A stretch of 64,000 nt of DNA from the NCBI RefSeq assembly GCF_947503795.1, contig NZ_CANNEZ010000001.1, positions 2,223,001 through 2,287,000 of the forward strand, read 5' to 3'. This DNA is from an uncultured Jannaschia sp. Lineage in GTDB: Bacteria; Pseudomonadota; Alphaproteobacteria; Rhodobacterales; Rhodobacteraceae. Made by a program: the position numbers and the translations under genes. Of this stretch, positions 45,137 through 53,975 are shown one piece after another (position 1 is the stretch's first letter; every line of letters begins with the position of its first letter). The notes under the pieces were generated by a model. It was not told where the DNA came from. It did no database searches and saw only the letters and a program-made list of their open reading frames with translations.

Positions 45137-45580
45137 ATGCTCGACAACATGCCCCAGAGCACGATCTGCATCGAAGATATCGAGATCGGCATGACGCGGT
45201 CGCTGACCAAGGTGGTGACCGACCGCGACATCGAACTCTTTGCCGAGGTGTCGACCGACCACAATCCCGTCCATCTCGACGATGACTACGCGCGGGACAC
45301 GATCTTCGAAGGCCGCATCGCGCACGGGATGCTGACCGCGGGCCTGATCTCGGCGGTGATCGGCGAACAGCTTCCGGGCCATGGCACGGTCTATCTGGGC
45401 CAGACGCTCAAGTTCCTCGCGCCTGTGCGGCCCGGCGACCTCGTGACCGCTTCGGTCACGGTGACCGCGATGGATATCGCGCGCCGCCGCGTCACCATGG
45501 ACACCGTGGCCGAGATCGACGGCAAGCCCGTCCTCAAGGGGGAAGCGACCGTCATGGCGCCGTCGCGCAAGTTCGACTGA
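45137..45580 (+). CDS. MaoC family (R)-enoyl-CoA hydratase-like protein
   Basis: The 147-residue single hot-dog domain has the hydratase-2 motif with catalytic Asp and His: VSTDHNPVHLDDDYARDT and FEGRIAHGM. In this family it adds water to trans-2-enoyl-CoA to give (R)-3-hydroxyacyl-CoA, linking fatty-acid oxidation to polyhydroxyalkanoate or other acyl pathways. A ggaggga ribosome site at 45124-45130 favours the ATG at 45137 over the ATG at 45116. It stands 55 bases before ribF on the same strand. Confidence 0.9.
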   Translation: MLDNMPQSTICIEDIEIGMTRSLTKVVTDRDIELFAEVSTDHNPVHLDDDYARDTIFEGRIAHGMLTAGLISAVIGEQLPGHGTVYLGQTLKFLAPVRPGDLVTASVTVTAMDIARRRVTMDTVAEIDGKPVLKGEATVMAPSRKFD

Positions 45581-45635
45581 CGCCGGGGCCGGGCCGCGCT
45601 TGCGCCCCACGGGGCGGCGGGCTAGCCCCCGTTCC

Positions 45636-46562
45636 ATGCGGATCTTCCGGGACCATCGTGCCATTCCGACCGACGCCCGCGGCGCCTCGGCGGCCATCGG
45701 CAATTTCGACGGCGTGCATCTGGGCCACCGCCACGTGCTGGACCGGGCCCGCCGCGATGGCACGCCGCTGGCCGTCGTCACGTTCGAGCCGCATCCCCGC
45801 GAGGTCTTCGCCCCCGACGCTGCGCCCTTCCGCCTGATGTCGCCCGCCGCCCGCGCCTCGCGGCTGCCGAAGCTCGGCGTCGACACCTTGTTCGAGCTGC
45901 CCTTTCCCGAGATCGCACCGCTCAGCGCCGAGGCCTTCATGTCGGATGTCCTGATGGACGGGCTGGGCCTGACCCATGTGGTGACCGGCGCCGATTTCCG
46001 CTTCGGCCGCGGCCGCGCCGGCACTGCGGACACGTTGCGCGACGGCGGTGCGCGCCTCGGGTTCGACGTCACCACGGTCGAGCTTCTGGGCGGCGAGGTC
46101 CCCGTCTCCTCGACCGCGATCCGGACGGCGCTGACCGAAGGCCGCCCCCGCGACGCCGCCGAGATGCTGGGCCACTGGCACCGGATCGAGGGCCCCGTTC
46201 TCCACGGCGAGAAGCGCGGCCGGACATTGGGCTACCCGACCGCCAACATGGCGCTCGACGGGCTGCACCTGCCGCGCCTCGGCGTCTATGCTGTGCTGGT
46301 CGATATCCTCGACGGCCCCCATGCCGGGTCGCATCATGGCGTCGCCTCGCTGGGCGTGCGCCCGATGTTCGGCGACAACGTCCCCAATCTCGAGACCTTC
46401 CTCTTCGATTTCACCGGCGATCTCTACGGCGCGCAGCTCTCGGTCGCGCTGGTCGATTTCCTGCGCCCCGAGGCGACGTTCGACGGGCTCGATCCGCTGG
46501 TCGCGCAAATGGATGCCGACAGCGCCCGCGCCCGCGACCTCCTGGCGGCCCTCGATGCCTGA
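45636..46562 (+). CDS. ribF: Bifunctional riboflavin kinase/FAD synthetase
   Basis: This makes FMN from riboflavin and FAD from FMN. The 308 residues have the adenylyltransferase motifs AAIGNFDGVHLGHRHVLDRA and VTGADFRFGRGRAGT, with ISSTAIR-like VSSTAIRTAL, and the flavokinase block GRTLGYPTANM followed by FLFDFTGDLYG. Start at 45636. Its 3' end overlaps the next gene by 8 bases, so ribF, ycgN and ltaE form a tight run. Confidence 0.96.
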   Translation: MRIFRDHRAIPTDARGASAAIGNFDGVHLGHRHVLDRARRDGTPLAVVTFEPHPREVFAPDAAPFRLMSPAARASRLPKLGVDTLFELPFPEIAPLSAEAFMSDVLMDGLGLTHVVTGADFRFGRGRAGTADTLRDGGARLGFDVTTVELLGGEVPVSSTAIRTALTEGRPRDAAEMLGHWHRIEGPVLHGEKRGRTLGYPTANMALDGLHLPRLGVYAVLVDILDGPHAGSHHGVASLGVRPMFGDNVPNLETFLFDFTGDLYGAQLSVALVDFLRPEATFDGLDPLVAQMDADSARARDLLAALDA

Positions 46563-47034
46563 CGATCCCATCGACCGGACGGGATTGCGTGATCGGTTCT
46601 GGACGCAGCCCCTCGGTCGCCTGACGCCGAAGGAATGGGAGGCGCTGTGCGATGGCTGTGGCAAATGCTGCCTCAACAAGCTCGAGGACGAGGACACGCA
46701 GGAGGTCGCGCTGACGCGCGTCGCGTGCCGCCTGTTCGACGACGGGACCTGCCGCTGTTCGAACTATGCCGACCGGCTGTCCTTCGTGCCCGAATGCGTC
46801 GTCCTGACGCCGAAGACCCTGCCGGACGTGGTCTATTTCTTCCCCGAGACCTGCGCCTATCGCCGCCTGCACGAAGGGCGCGACCTGCCGCATTGGCATC
46901 CGCTGCTGACCGGCGACCCGATGTCGCCGCATCTCGCCGGGGCGTCCCTGATGGACGAGACTGTCTCCGAGATGCAGATCCCGGAGGAGGATTGGGAGGA
47001 TTTCGTGATCACCGAACCGACCGGGGGGGCCTGA
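46555..47034 (+). CDS. ycgN: YcgN-type cysteine-cluster protein (UPF0260)
   Basis: A 159-residue member of the YkgJ/YcgN group. The Cys-rich N-terminal part (ALCDGCGKCCLNKLED), then CRLFDDGTCRCSNY and VPECVVLTP, and CAYRRLHEG give eight or so conserved Cys expected to bind a metal or Fe-S cluster. Function is unknown. It overlaps ribF by 8 bases at its start and shares one base with the ltaE start (TGATG), so all three are probably coupled. No signal peptide. Confidence 0.9.
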   Translation: MPDDPIDRTGLRDRFWTQPLGRLTPKEWEALCDGCGKCCLNKLEDEDTQEVALTRVACRLFDDGTCRCSNYADRLSFVPECVVLTPKTLPDVVYFFPETCAYRRLHEGRDLPHWHPLLTGDPMSPHLAGASLMDETVSEMQIPEEDWEDFVITEPTGGA

Positions 47035-48053
47035 TGAACCTCAACTTCGCATCCGACAACACCGGCCCCGTCCATCCCGACATCTGGGCCGCGATGGGCG
47101 CGGCCAATACCGGGGCGGCCATGCCCTACGGCGCAGATCCGTGGATGCCCGGCGTGCGGGACCGTCTGCGCACGCTCTTCGACTGGCCCGAGGCGGAGGT
47201 GCTGCTGGTGCCGACGGGGACGGCGGCCAACGCGCTGGCGCTGGCCGGGCTGGTACAACCCTGGCAATCGGTGCTTTGCCACCGCCTCTCGCATATCGAG
47301 CTCGACGAATGCGGTGCGCCGGAATTCTACACCGGCGGCGCCAAGCTGACGCTGGTGGATGGCGATGACGGCCGCATCGCGCCGGAGGCGCTTGAGACGG
47401 CGCTCGCGGCGATGGAAGGCTCGGTCCACAATGTCCAGAAAGGCGCGCTGAGCCTGACGAACGTGACCGAGACCGGCAGCGTCTATACGCTCGACGCGCT
47501 GGCGGAGCTGACGGGGATCTCCCGCGAGCACGGTCTCGGCACCCATCTCGACGGCGCGCGGTTCGGCAATGCCTGCGCCGCGCTGGACTGCACCGCCGCC
47601 GACCTGGTCCGGGGCTTCGACATGGTCAGCTTCGGGGGCACCAAGAACGGCTGCATGGCGGTCGAGGCGATCGTGATGCGCGACCCGGCCCGGCTCCGCG
47701 AGATGGAGTTGCGGCGCAAGCGCGCGGCCCAGCTCTGGTCCAAGCATCGCTATCTTTCGGCGCAGATGGCGGCCTATCTCGACGGCGATCTCTGGCTGGA
47801 CAACGCCCGCACCGCGAACGCCGCCGGGCAGCGTCTGGTGGCGGGTCTGCGGGATATCGGTGTCGAGGTCGTCGGCGACCCGACGGCGAACATGGTGTTC
47901 GCGCGGATGGACCGCGCGGCTCACGATCGCGCGCAGGCGGAGGCGCAATACTACCTGATGGATGCCGCCGAGCGCCCGCTCGCGCGGCTGGTCTGCGACT
48001 TCACCAAGACCGAGGCCGAGGTGGATCGACTCCTGGAACTGATCCTGGGCTGA
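47034..48053 (+). CDS. ltaE: Low-specificity L-threonine aldolase
   Basis: A PLP enzyme that splits threonine or beta-hydroxy amino acids to glycine and an aldehyde. The 339 residues have the N-terminal FASDNTGPVHPDI, the THLDGARFGNA strand, the PLP lysine in MVSFGGTKNGCM and a C-terminal domain ending in ELILG. The region PYGADPWM and TGTAANALAL bind the cofactor phosphate. It begins on the last base of ycgN and ends its run; the 128 bases behind it show no clear terminator. Confidence 0.93.
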   Translation: MNLNFASDNTGPVHPDIWAAMGAANTGAAMPYGADPWMPGVRDRLRTLFDWPEAEVLLVPTGTAANALALAGLVQPWQSVLCHRLSHIELDECGAPEFYTGGAKLTLVDGDDGRIAPEALETALAAMEGSVHNVQKGALSLTNVTETGSVYTLDALAELTGISREHGLGTHLDGARFGNACAALDCTAADLVRGFDMVSFGGTKNGCMAVEAIVMRDPARLREMELRRKRAAQLWSKHRYLSAQMAAYLDGDLWLDNARTANAAGQRLVAGLRDIGVEVVGDPTANMVFARMDRAAHDRAQAEAQYYLMDAAERPLARLVCDFTKTEAEVDRLLELILG

Positions 48054-48181
48054 CACGCGCCACCCCGCTGCGTCCGGTCGTCACGACGCGCGCATCACCG
48101 CCGCGTCTGCTCCGGCGGGACGAGCCGTCCGAAGCAATCGGACAGAGCCCGGATCAAGACCGCGTCCACCCCGTCGCGCCG

Positions 48182-48442
48182 TCAGCTTTTCCTCGCTGCG
48201 GGTTTCTTAGTCTCCATCGCGTCGAGCCGGGCCTTCAGCGCCTCGTTCTCCTCGCGGGCCTTCTGGGCCATCGCGCGGACGGCGTCGAATTCCTCGCGCG
48301 TGACGAAATCGCGATCGGCCATCCAGCGATCGAGCATCGATTTCATCGCCGTCTCGGCCTCGGCGCGCGCGCCCTGGGCCACGCCCATCGCGTTGGTCAT
48401 CAATTGGCCGATATCGTCCATGAAGCGGTTGCGGGTCTGCAT
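48182..48442 (-). CDS. ubiK: UbiK family accessory factor (BMFP/DUF526)
   Basis: The 86-residue protein has an amphipathic N-terminal helix (NRFMDDIGQLMTNAMGVAQGAR) and a coiled coil (REEFDAVRAMAQKAREENEALKARLDAMETK) ending in a Lys-rich tail, as in the UbiK/BMFP group. UbiK trimers assist ubiquinone synthesis under aerobic conditions in proteobacteria by binding lipids near the Ubi complex. It is divergent from lgt across about 100 bases. No ubi genes are adjacent. Confidence 0.9.
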   Translation of the reverse strand: MQTRNRFMDDIGQLMTNAMGVAQGARAEAETAMKSMLDRWMADRDFVTREEFDAVRAMAQKAREENEALKARLDAMETKKPAARKS

Positions 48443-48548
48443 CTGTCGGGCCTCCGTGCCGGTCTGGGGGACATATGGGGCGCAAGCGGCCCCGTCTCAA
48501 GCCGCACCGCGCTTGACCCCCCGTGCCGCGGCGGGCATGGCGAGGACG

Positions 48549-49448
48549 ATGTTCGCCGCAATCCTGTCCTTTCCCGACGTCTCGCCCGAGATATTCACGC
48601 TCGAACTGGGCGGGTTCGCCTTCGCGCTCCGGTGGTACGCGCTGGCCTATATCGCGGGGATCGTGGGCGGCTGGTGGATGTCGCGCTGGGTCGTCTCGCA
48701 GCCGCGCCTCTGGGCTAATGACACCCCGCCGATGACGCGCCAGCAGGTCGAGGACGTGATGACCTGGATCGTGCTCGGGATCGTGCTGGGCGGGCGTCTG
48801 GGCTACGTGATCTTCTACCAGCCCGTCTATTACCTCCAGAACCCGTCCGAGATCCTCGCCGTCTGGCAGGGCGGCATGTCGTTCCACGGCGGGGCGGCGG
48901 GCACGGCGATCGCGGTCACGGTCTACGCATGGCGGCACGGCATCCCGATGCTGTCGATCCTCGATATAGCCTCGCTGGTGGCGCCGCTGGGCCTCGGGCT
49001 CGGGCGGCTGGCGAACTTCATCAATGCCGAGCTCTGGGGGCGGCCCTGGGACGGGCCGTGGGCGGTGATCTTCCCCGGCGGCGCGGCACAGGCCTGCGCC
49101 AATGTGGGCGAGTTCTGCGCCCGCCACCCGAGCCAGCTTTACGAAGCAATCCTCGAAGGTGCGATCCTTCTGGGCGCGCTCTGGTGGGTGGCGTTGCGCG
49201 GCGGATTCAAGAGGCCGGGGCTGCTCCTCGGGATCTTCCTTGCGGGCTATGGTGCCGCGCGCACCTTCGTCGAGCACTTCCGGCAGGCCGATGCGCAATA
49301 CATCACCGAAGCCAACCCGCTGGGCCATGTCGTCCGATTGGGCGAGGCTGGTCTGACCATGGGGCAGCTTCTGTCGCTGCCGATGCTGGTCGTCGGCCTC
49401 GCGGTGATCGCCTGGGCCCTGACGCGGACCCGCCCCGCCCGCGCATGA
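48549..49448 (+). CDS. lgt: Prolipoprotein diacylglyceryl transferase
   Basis: An essential inner-membrane enzyme that moves diacylglycerol from phosphatidylglycerol to the lipobox Cys. The 299 residues show at least seven membrane helices, the N-terminal FPDVSPEIFTLELGGFAFALRWYALAY, the HGG motif in MSFHGG, the signature GLGRLANFINAELWGRPWD and the RHPSQLYEA block. ATG at 48537 (4 codons upstream) is an alternative start; 48549 agrees best with relatives. Its stop overlaps the midA start (ATGA). It fits the presence of an exported lipoprotein hydrolase in the window. Confidence 0.95.
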   Translation: MFAAILSFPDVSPEIFTLELGGFAFALRWYALAYIAGIVGGWWMSRWVVSQPRLWANDTPPMTRQQVEDVMTWIVLGIVLGGRLGYVIFYQPVYYLQNPSEILAVWQGGMSFHGGAAGTAIAVTVYAWRHGIPMLSILDIASLVAPLGLGLGRLANFINAELWGRPWDGPWAVIFPGGAAQACANVGEFCARHPSQLYEAILEGAILLGALWWVALRGGFKRPGLLLGIFLAGYGAARTFVEHFRQADAQYITEANPLGHVVRLGEAGLTMGQLLSLPMLVVGLAVIAWALTRTRPARA

Positions 49449-50503
49449 CGCTGGCCGAGCAACTCGCCGCGCGAATCCGGGCGACCGGTCCGATGACGCT
49501 GGCGGAGTTCATGGCCGAGGCGCTGCTCCACCCGACGCTCGGATACTACACCACCCGCGACCCGCTCGGCGCGGCAGGCGATTTCACGACTGCCCCGGAG
49601 ATCAGCCAGATGTTCGGCGAGATGCTGGGCCTCTGCCTGGCGCAGACCTGGCTCGACCAGGGGGCGCCCGACGCCGTCACGCTTGCCGAGCTGGGGCCCG
49701 GACGCGGCACACTGATGGCCGACATACTTCGCGCGACCCGAGGCGTGCCCGGCTTTCACGACGCGATCTCGCTGCATCTCGTCGAGGCGTCGCCCGCCTT
49801 CCGCGCCGCACAGGCCACGCGCCTGTCCGACTACGATCCAAGCTGGCACGACGGCGTGGACGGCTTGCCCGAAGACCCCCTTCTACTGGTGGCGAACGAG
49901 TTTCTCGACGCCCTCCCGATCCGGCAATTCGCCCGCGTCGGGGACGGCTGGGCCGAGACGCTCGTGACGGTCACCGATGGCGGGCTGGCATTTGCACGGG
50001 GCGAGCCGGTGCCGGTGCCCGAGCTCGACCATCACGACGTCGCCGACGGCACCATCGTCGAGCGCTGTCCGGCGCTGGTGCCGGTGGTCGGCGCGGTCGC
50101 GGCGCGTGTCGCCACGGGCGGCACGGCGATCTTCGTCGATTACGGCCACTGGCGCGCGCAGGGCGACACGGTGCAGGCCGTGCGCGCCCATGCGCCGGTC
50201 GATCCGCTGGACGCGCCGGGCACCGCCGACCTGACAGCGCATGTCGATTTCGAGGCCATCGCCCGGGCCGCTGCCCCCGCCGCCGTCACGCCGATGATCC
50301 GACAGGGCGTGCTGCTGGAGCGGTTGGGAATCACCGCGCGCGCGCAGGCCCTCGCCCGGAGCCTCGACGGCGCGGAACGCGATGCCCATATCGCCGCCCA
50401 TCGCCGCCTGGTGCATCCCGCCGAGATGGGTGACCTCTTCAAGGCCATCGCGCTTTATCCGCCGGGCGCGCCGCCGCCGCCGGGCTTCGACGCATCGGCT
50501 TGA
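49445..50503 (+). CDS. MidA/NDUFAF7-type SAM-dependent arginine methyltransferase
   Basis: The 352-residue protein of the DUF185 family has the SAM loop LAELGPGRGTLMADILRA, ANEFLDALPIRQF, FVDYGHW and a C-terminal helix region ending in PPPGFDASA. Mitochondrial NDUFAF7 methylates an arginine of complex I; the bacterial relatives are thought to be protein arginine methyltransferases, but no target is known. It overlaps lgt by 4 bases. The pgeF gene follows after 64 bases, likely in one transcript. The start at 49445 excludes an internal lgt frame. Confidence 0.9.
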   Translation: MTLAEQLAARIRATGPMTLAEFMAEALLHPTLGYYTTRDPLGAAGDFTTAPEISQMFGEMLGLCLAQTWLDQGAPDAVTLAELGPGRGTLMADILRATRGVPGFHDAISLHLVEASPAFRAAQATRLSDYDPSWHDGVDGLPEDPLLLVANEFLDALPIRQFARVGDGWAETLVTVTDGGLAFARGEPVPVPELDHHDVADGTIVERCPALVPVVGAVAARVATGGTAIFVDYGHWRAQGDTVQAVRAHAPVDPLDAPGTADLTAHVDFEAIARAAAPAAVTPMIRQGVLLERLGITARAQALARSLDGAERDAHIAAHRRLVHPAEMGDLFKAIALYPPGAPPPPGFDASA

Positions 50504-50567
50504 CCCTCCCGCGCGAACGCGCTCCCCTGCCCCGGACCGAACCCTCGCCCGCGGAGCCCGCGTGACC

Positions 50568-51314
50568 ATGACGCTCGAATTCCTGCGATCCGATCTTCTT
50601 GGCGACGTGGCCCATGGATTCTTCACGCGCCGGGGTGGCGCGTCGTCGGGCATCTTCGCGGGGCTGAACTGCGGCACGGGCTCGTCGGACCAGGCCGAGG
50701 CGGTGGCGACGAACCGCGCCCGCGTGGCCGAGGCGATGGATGGCCCGCTGCACGGCGTGCATCAGGTCCATTCGGCGGATGTCGTGACCATCGACGGGCC
50801 GCTCTCCGAGCCGTCGACGCGGGCCGACGCCCTCGTGACCGCCAGCGCGGGCCAGGTCCTGACCATCCTGACGGCGGATTGCCAGCCGGTCCTCTTCCAC
50901 GAGCCCGAGGCGGGCGTGATCGGTGCTGCCCACGCTGGCTGGAAGGGCGCGCTCGGCGGGGTGCTCGAAGCGACGGTCGACGCGATGTGCGACCTCGGCG
51001 CGACGCGGGGCCGGATCCGCGCGGCCATCGGCCCGACGATCTCGCAGCGCGCCTACGAGGTCGGGCCCGAATTCCTCGACCGGTTCGAGGACGAGGATCC
51101 CGACGCGCTCGCGCATTTCGCCAACGGTGCGAATGGCAAGTACCAGTTCGACCTGCCGGGCTACGGGCTCAGGCGGCTCCGCGCGGCGGGCGTTCAGGCG
51201 GAATGGACCGGACATTGCACCTATTCCGACGCCGGGCGGTTCTATTCCTACCGGCGCACGACCCATACGGGCGAAGCCGATTACGGCCGCCTGATCTCCG
51301 CCATCACGCTCTGA
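50568..51314 (+). CDS. pgeF: Peptidoglycan-editing factor PgeF (laccase-domain protein)
   Basis: A 248-residue protein of the DUF152/YfiH family, now known to be a multicopper-type fold enzyme that clears wrong-residue peptidoglycan precursors. The zinc ligands are in place: HQVHSADV, LTADCQPVLF and AAHAGWKG (His-Cys-His). FTRRGGASSG marks the N-terminus and YSYRRTTHTGEADYGRLIS the C-terminus. A GTG two codons earlier (50562) is an alternative start. It follows midA on the same strand. Confidence 0.93.
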   Translation: MTLEFLRSDLLGDVAHGFFTRRGGASSGIFAGLNCGTGSSDQAEAVATNRARVAEAMDGPLHGVHQVHSADVVTIDGPLSEPSTRADALVTASAGQVLTILTADCQPVLFHEPEAGVIGAAHAGWKGALGGVLEATVDAMCDLGATRGRIRAAIGPTISQRAYEVGPEFLDRFEDEDPDALAHFANGANGKYQFDLPGYGLRRLRAAGVQAEWTGHCTYSDAGRFYSYRRTTHTGEADYGRLISAITL

Positions 51315-51429
51315 CGCGGGGCCGCCCCGGAGCGCCTTGATTCCGCCCCGGAATCACCCGCACGCCGTCCCGCTCCCGCCGTGAGGGCCCGCCATACCGT
51401 CTTCAACGCACGACGAAGGAGACACGGCC

Positions 51430-51561
51430 ATGGCGCGACAGACCTGGATGGACCGCACGATCGAAGAGACCCGCACCGCCGAGATCCGGCTGCCCTGGTC
51501 CCGCCGCCCGACGCCGGCTCCGGACCGCAACGCGCCCGCCCCGGTGCCGATCCGCGCCTGA
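51430..51561 (+). CDS. Predicted 43-residue basic protein
   Basis: An aaggag ribosome site at 51416-51421 lies 8 bases before the ATG at 51430. The product, MARQTWMDRTIEETRTAEIR, then LPWSRRPTPAPDRNAPAPVPIRA, has an amphipathic first half and an Arg/Pro/Ala-rich second half with two Trp. A 59-base gap follows, then a strong terminator. The good start signal and private terminator support a small expressed gene. I do not recognise the family, and there is no membrane segment. Expression is inferred. Confidence 0.6.
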   Translation: MARQTWMDRTIEETRTAEIRLPWSRRPTPAPDRNAPAPVPIRA

Positions 51562-51620
51562 CCCCACACACGAGACGAGACCGGGTTCGAGTATTCTGCC
51601 TGTCACTCCCCGGTCCGACT

Positions 51621-51658
51621 GGACGCGGCCCCGCCTGCCTGGGGTCGCGTCCTTTTTT
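51621..51658. terminator. Terminator between the 43-residue ORF and the TSUP gene
   Basis: A 12-bp stem (51621-51632 with 51641-51652, one G-T pair), 8-base loop and tttttt run (51653-51658) make a strong plus-strand terminator. The stop codon of the convergent TSUP gene begins at its last T (51658-51660), so the hairpin also lies just past that gene. Confidence 0.9.
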
Positions 51659-52398
51659 CATGCGCCGATCAGGCTGCGCGCGATCAGCACCGTCGCCGCC
51701 GTCGCGGCAAGCCCCAGCGCCCAAGGCCTGATGCGCCCCCGCGCCACCCGCGCCGCCCAGGGCCGCACCAGCCACAGCGTCGCGCCGACGACCGGCAGGA
51801 GCGTTGCGGCGAAGGCCACGTGGCGCAGCCCGATCAGCCCCGCGACTGTCAGGGCCGCGATGGACACGGCCATCCCGAAGGCGAAGAACACGTTCTGGGT
51901 CGCCGCGGATCGCCGCGCCTCGATATCGGCATAGACGATCGCCATCGGCGGTGCGCCGATCCCGGTCAGGGTGCCCATCACGCCCGCGACGGTCCCTGCC
52001 CCGAAGAGAACGCGCGGCCCCGGTCCCAGCCGCAGTCCCGCGACCGACAGGATCACACCCAGCCAGACGACCCCGCCGACGACCAGGGGCAGCGCCGGTG
52101 TGCCGACGACGCGCGCCGCGATCCAGGCCGCGATGACCGCGCCCAGCATCCGACCCGCGAAGCCCGGCCGCAGATCGCGCACCACGACCGCCGAGCGGTC
52201 GGCGACGAAGCTACCCGCACCCACGGCGAGCCCGGCCAGAAGCACCGTGCCCGGCAGGAACTCCGGTGCGGCAAGCGCCATGACCGGTGCCGCGATCATG
52301 CCGAAGCCCTGCCCCGCGAGCCGCTGAAGCGCGCAGCCCACGGCCGCCGCGACCGCGCAGATCAGCCATGGCCCCAGCGCGGGCAGGAGGTCAGGCAC
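51658..52398 (-). CDS. TSUP (TauE/SafE) family permease
   Basis: A 246-residue inner-membrane protein with about eight hydrophobic segments and the two G-x-G-x-P-type motifs of the TauE/SafE family: LAGQGFGMIAAPVMAL near residue 28 and TLTGIGAPPMAIVY near 145. TSUP members export sulfite, sulfoacetate or other sulfur anions, or move H+ and small organics. The GTG start at 52398 overlaps the VOC stop by 8 bases, making it the last gene of the coupled MOSC-sulfurtransferase-aminotransferase run. Sulfur transport is inferred from that context and the family. Confidence 0.85.
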   Translation of the reverse strand: MPDLLPALGPWLICAVAAAVGCALQRLAGQGFGMIAAPVMALAAPEFLPGTVLLAGLAVGAGSFVADRSAVVVRDLRPGFAGRMLGAVIAAWIAARVVGTPALPLVVGGVVWLGVILSVAGLRLGPGPRVLFGAGTVAGVMGTLTGIGAPPMAIVYADIEARRSAATQNVFFAFGMAVSIAALTVAGLIGLRHVAFAATLLPVVGATLWLVRPWAARVARGRIRPWALGLAATAATVLIARSLIGA

Positions 52399-52798
52399 GA
52401 TTGGCGATCTCGATCAGGTTGCCATCGGGATCGCGGATATAGAGCGACCGGATGGGTCCCTCGGCCCCGGTGCGCGCCACGGGTCCGGCCTCGATGACGA
52501 CGCCCTCCGCGCGCAGGTGATCGGCCCAAGCCGCGAGGGAATCGTGGCTGAGGAAACAGAGATCGGCACTGCCGGCTTGGGCCACGCGGGCCTTCGGCTC
52601 GAACTCGGCGCCCCTTTGATGGAGATTGATCTTCTGGCGCCCGAACCGCAGCGCCGTCCGGGTCGAGCCGTCGGCGGGGTGGAACGTCTCGACGTCCATC
52701 CCGAGGGTCGCGGCATACCACCGCGCCGTCGCGTCGGTATCCGCGACCGTGAGCACGAGGTGGTCCAGCGCCTCGACCCGCACCGGCGCGTCAGACAC
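52391..52798 (-). CDS. VOC family protein in the sulfur-type operon
   Basis: A 135-residue protein with a complete VOC fold: VRVEALDHLVLTVADTDATARWYA, FGRQKINLHQRG, ADLCFLSH and RSLYIRDPDGNLIEIANR, where His and Glu metal ligands are conserved. Relatives of this type are annotated as glyoxalase I-like or virulence protein-like. The GTG at 52798 starts 8 bases inside the aminotransferase gene; an ATG at 52816 is an alternative. It overlaps the permease by 8 bases. Substrate unknown. Confidence 0.85.
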   Translation of the reverse strand: MSDAPVRVEALDHLVLTVADTDATARWYAATLGMDVETFHPADGSTRTALRFGRQKINLHQRGAEFEPKARVAQAGSADLCFLSHDSLAAWADHLRAEGVVIEAGPVARTGAEGPIRSLYIRDPDGNLIEIANRA

Positions 52799-53975
52799 CG
52801 ACGGCCACGATCGCATCCGCCAGCACTGGCACCGAGCGGGCGCTGAGACCCGCGATGTTGATGCGCCCGTCGGCCACCATGTAGACGCCGTGATCGCGGC
52901 GCAGCGCCTCGACCTGTCCGGGCGTCGCGGGCAGGAGCGAGAACATGCCGCGATGCGCCGCGAGAAAGCCGAACCGGTCCGATCCGGTCCGCGCGCGGAG
53001 CGCCTCGGCCAGCGCCGTCCGCAGGTCGAGCATGCTGCGGCGCACAGCCTCGAGCTCGCCCGCCCAGTCGGCCCGTAGCGCCGGGTCGTCGAGGATCATC
53101 TGCACGACACGCGCGCCATGGTCCGGCGGAAAGCTGAAATTCAACCGGTTGAGCGTCGCCAGCGCGCCCTGCGTGACACCGAGCGCGGCCACCGTGGGCG
53201 CGATCGCCATCAGGAGGCCCGTCCGCTCGCGGTAGATGCCGAAATTCTTAGAGCAGGAAGCCGCGATCAGCAACTCCGGCACCCGGCCTGCCATCTCGCG
53301 CAGGCCCGCGGCATCGGCATCCAGCCCGTCGCCGAACCCCTGGTAGGCGATGTCGACGAAAGGGATGGCGCCACGTTCGGTCAGAAGCTCCGCGACCTCG
53401 CGCCACTGGGCGAGGTTGAGGTTGGCCCCCGTCGGGTTGTGGCAGCAGCCATGCAGCATCACCACGTCGCCCGCCGCCACCCGGCCCAGATCCTCCATCA
53501 TGGCGGCGACATCCACGGACCCGGCCTCGGGGTCGAAATAACGGTAGGGCACGGTCTCGATGCCCAGGTACGCGGCGATGGCGGGGTGGTTCGGCCATGT
53601 CGGCACCGAGAGGCAGAGCCGCGCGTCCGGTGCGGCCATCCGCACCAGTTCCAGACCCTGCCGGATCGCGCCGGTGCCGCCGGGCGTGGCCGCCATCGCC
53701 AACCGGTCGTTCGGCCGGGCGTCGCCCAACACCAGTCGCGACAGCGCGTCGCAGAAGGCCGGATCGCCGGAGAAGCCGACATAGGTCTTGGTGTCCTGCG
53801 CCTCGACCAGCCGGCGTTCCGCGGCCTTGACCGCCTGCATGACGGGGGTGTGGCCGGTCGCATCCTTGTAGACGCCGACGCCAAGGTCGATCTTGTCGGC
53901 GCGCGGATCGTCGCGGAACGCGGCCATCAGGGCCATGATCTTGTCGGGTGCTTGGGGCGCGAGCTCGGTCAGCAT
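52791..53975 (-). CDS. Class I aromatic/aspartate-type aminotransferase
   Basis: A 394-residue fold type I enzyme of the AspC/TyrB subgroup: IDLGVGVYKDATGHTPVM, HGCCHNPTGANL, FVDIAYQGFGDG and the PLP lysine in IAASCSKNFGIYRERTG, plus a C-terminal INIAGLS. These use 2-oxoglutarate with aspartate or aromatic amino acids, and several also transaminate cysteine to 3-mercaptopyruvate. Since its neighbour is a mercaptopyruvate sulfurtransferase with a 1-base overlap, cysteine is a reasonable candidate substrate; this is inference. It overlaps the VOC gene by 8 bases. Confidence 0.9.
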   Translation of the reverse strand: MLTELAPQAPDKIMALMAAFRDDPRADKIDLGVGVYKDATGHTPVMQAVKAAERRLVEAQDTKTYVGFSGDPAFCDALSRLVLGDARPNDRLAMAATPGGTGAIRQGLELVRMAAPDARLCLSVPTWPNHPAIAAYLGIETVPYRYFDPEAGSVDVAAMMEDLGRVAAGDVVMLHGCCHNPTGANLNLAQWREVAELLTERGAIPFVDIAYQGFGDGLDADAAGLREMAGRVPELLIAASCSKNFGIYRERTGLLMAIAPTVAALGVTQGALATLNRLNFSFPPDHGARVVQMILDDPALRADWAGELEAVRRSMLDLRTALAEALRARTGSDRFGFLAAHRGMFSLLPATPGQVEALRRDHGVYMVADGRINIAGLSARSVPVLADAIVAVGV

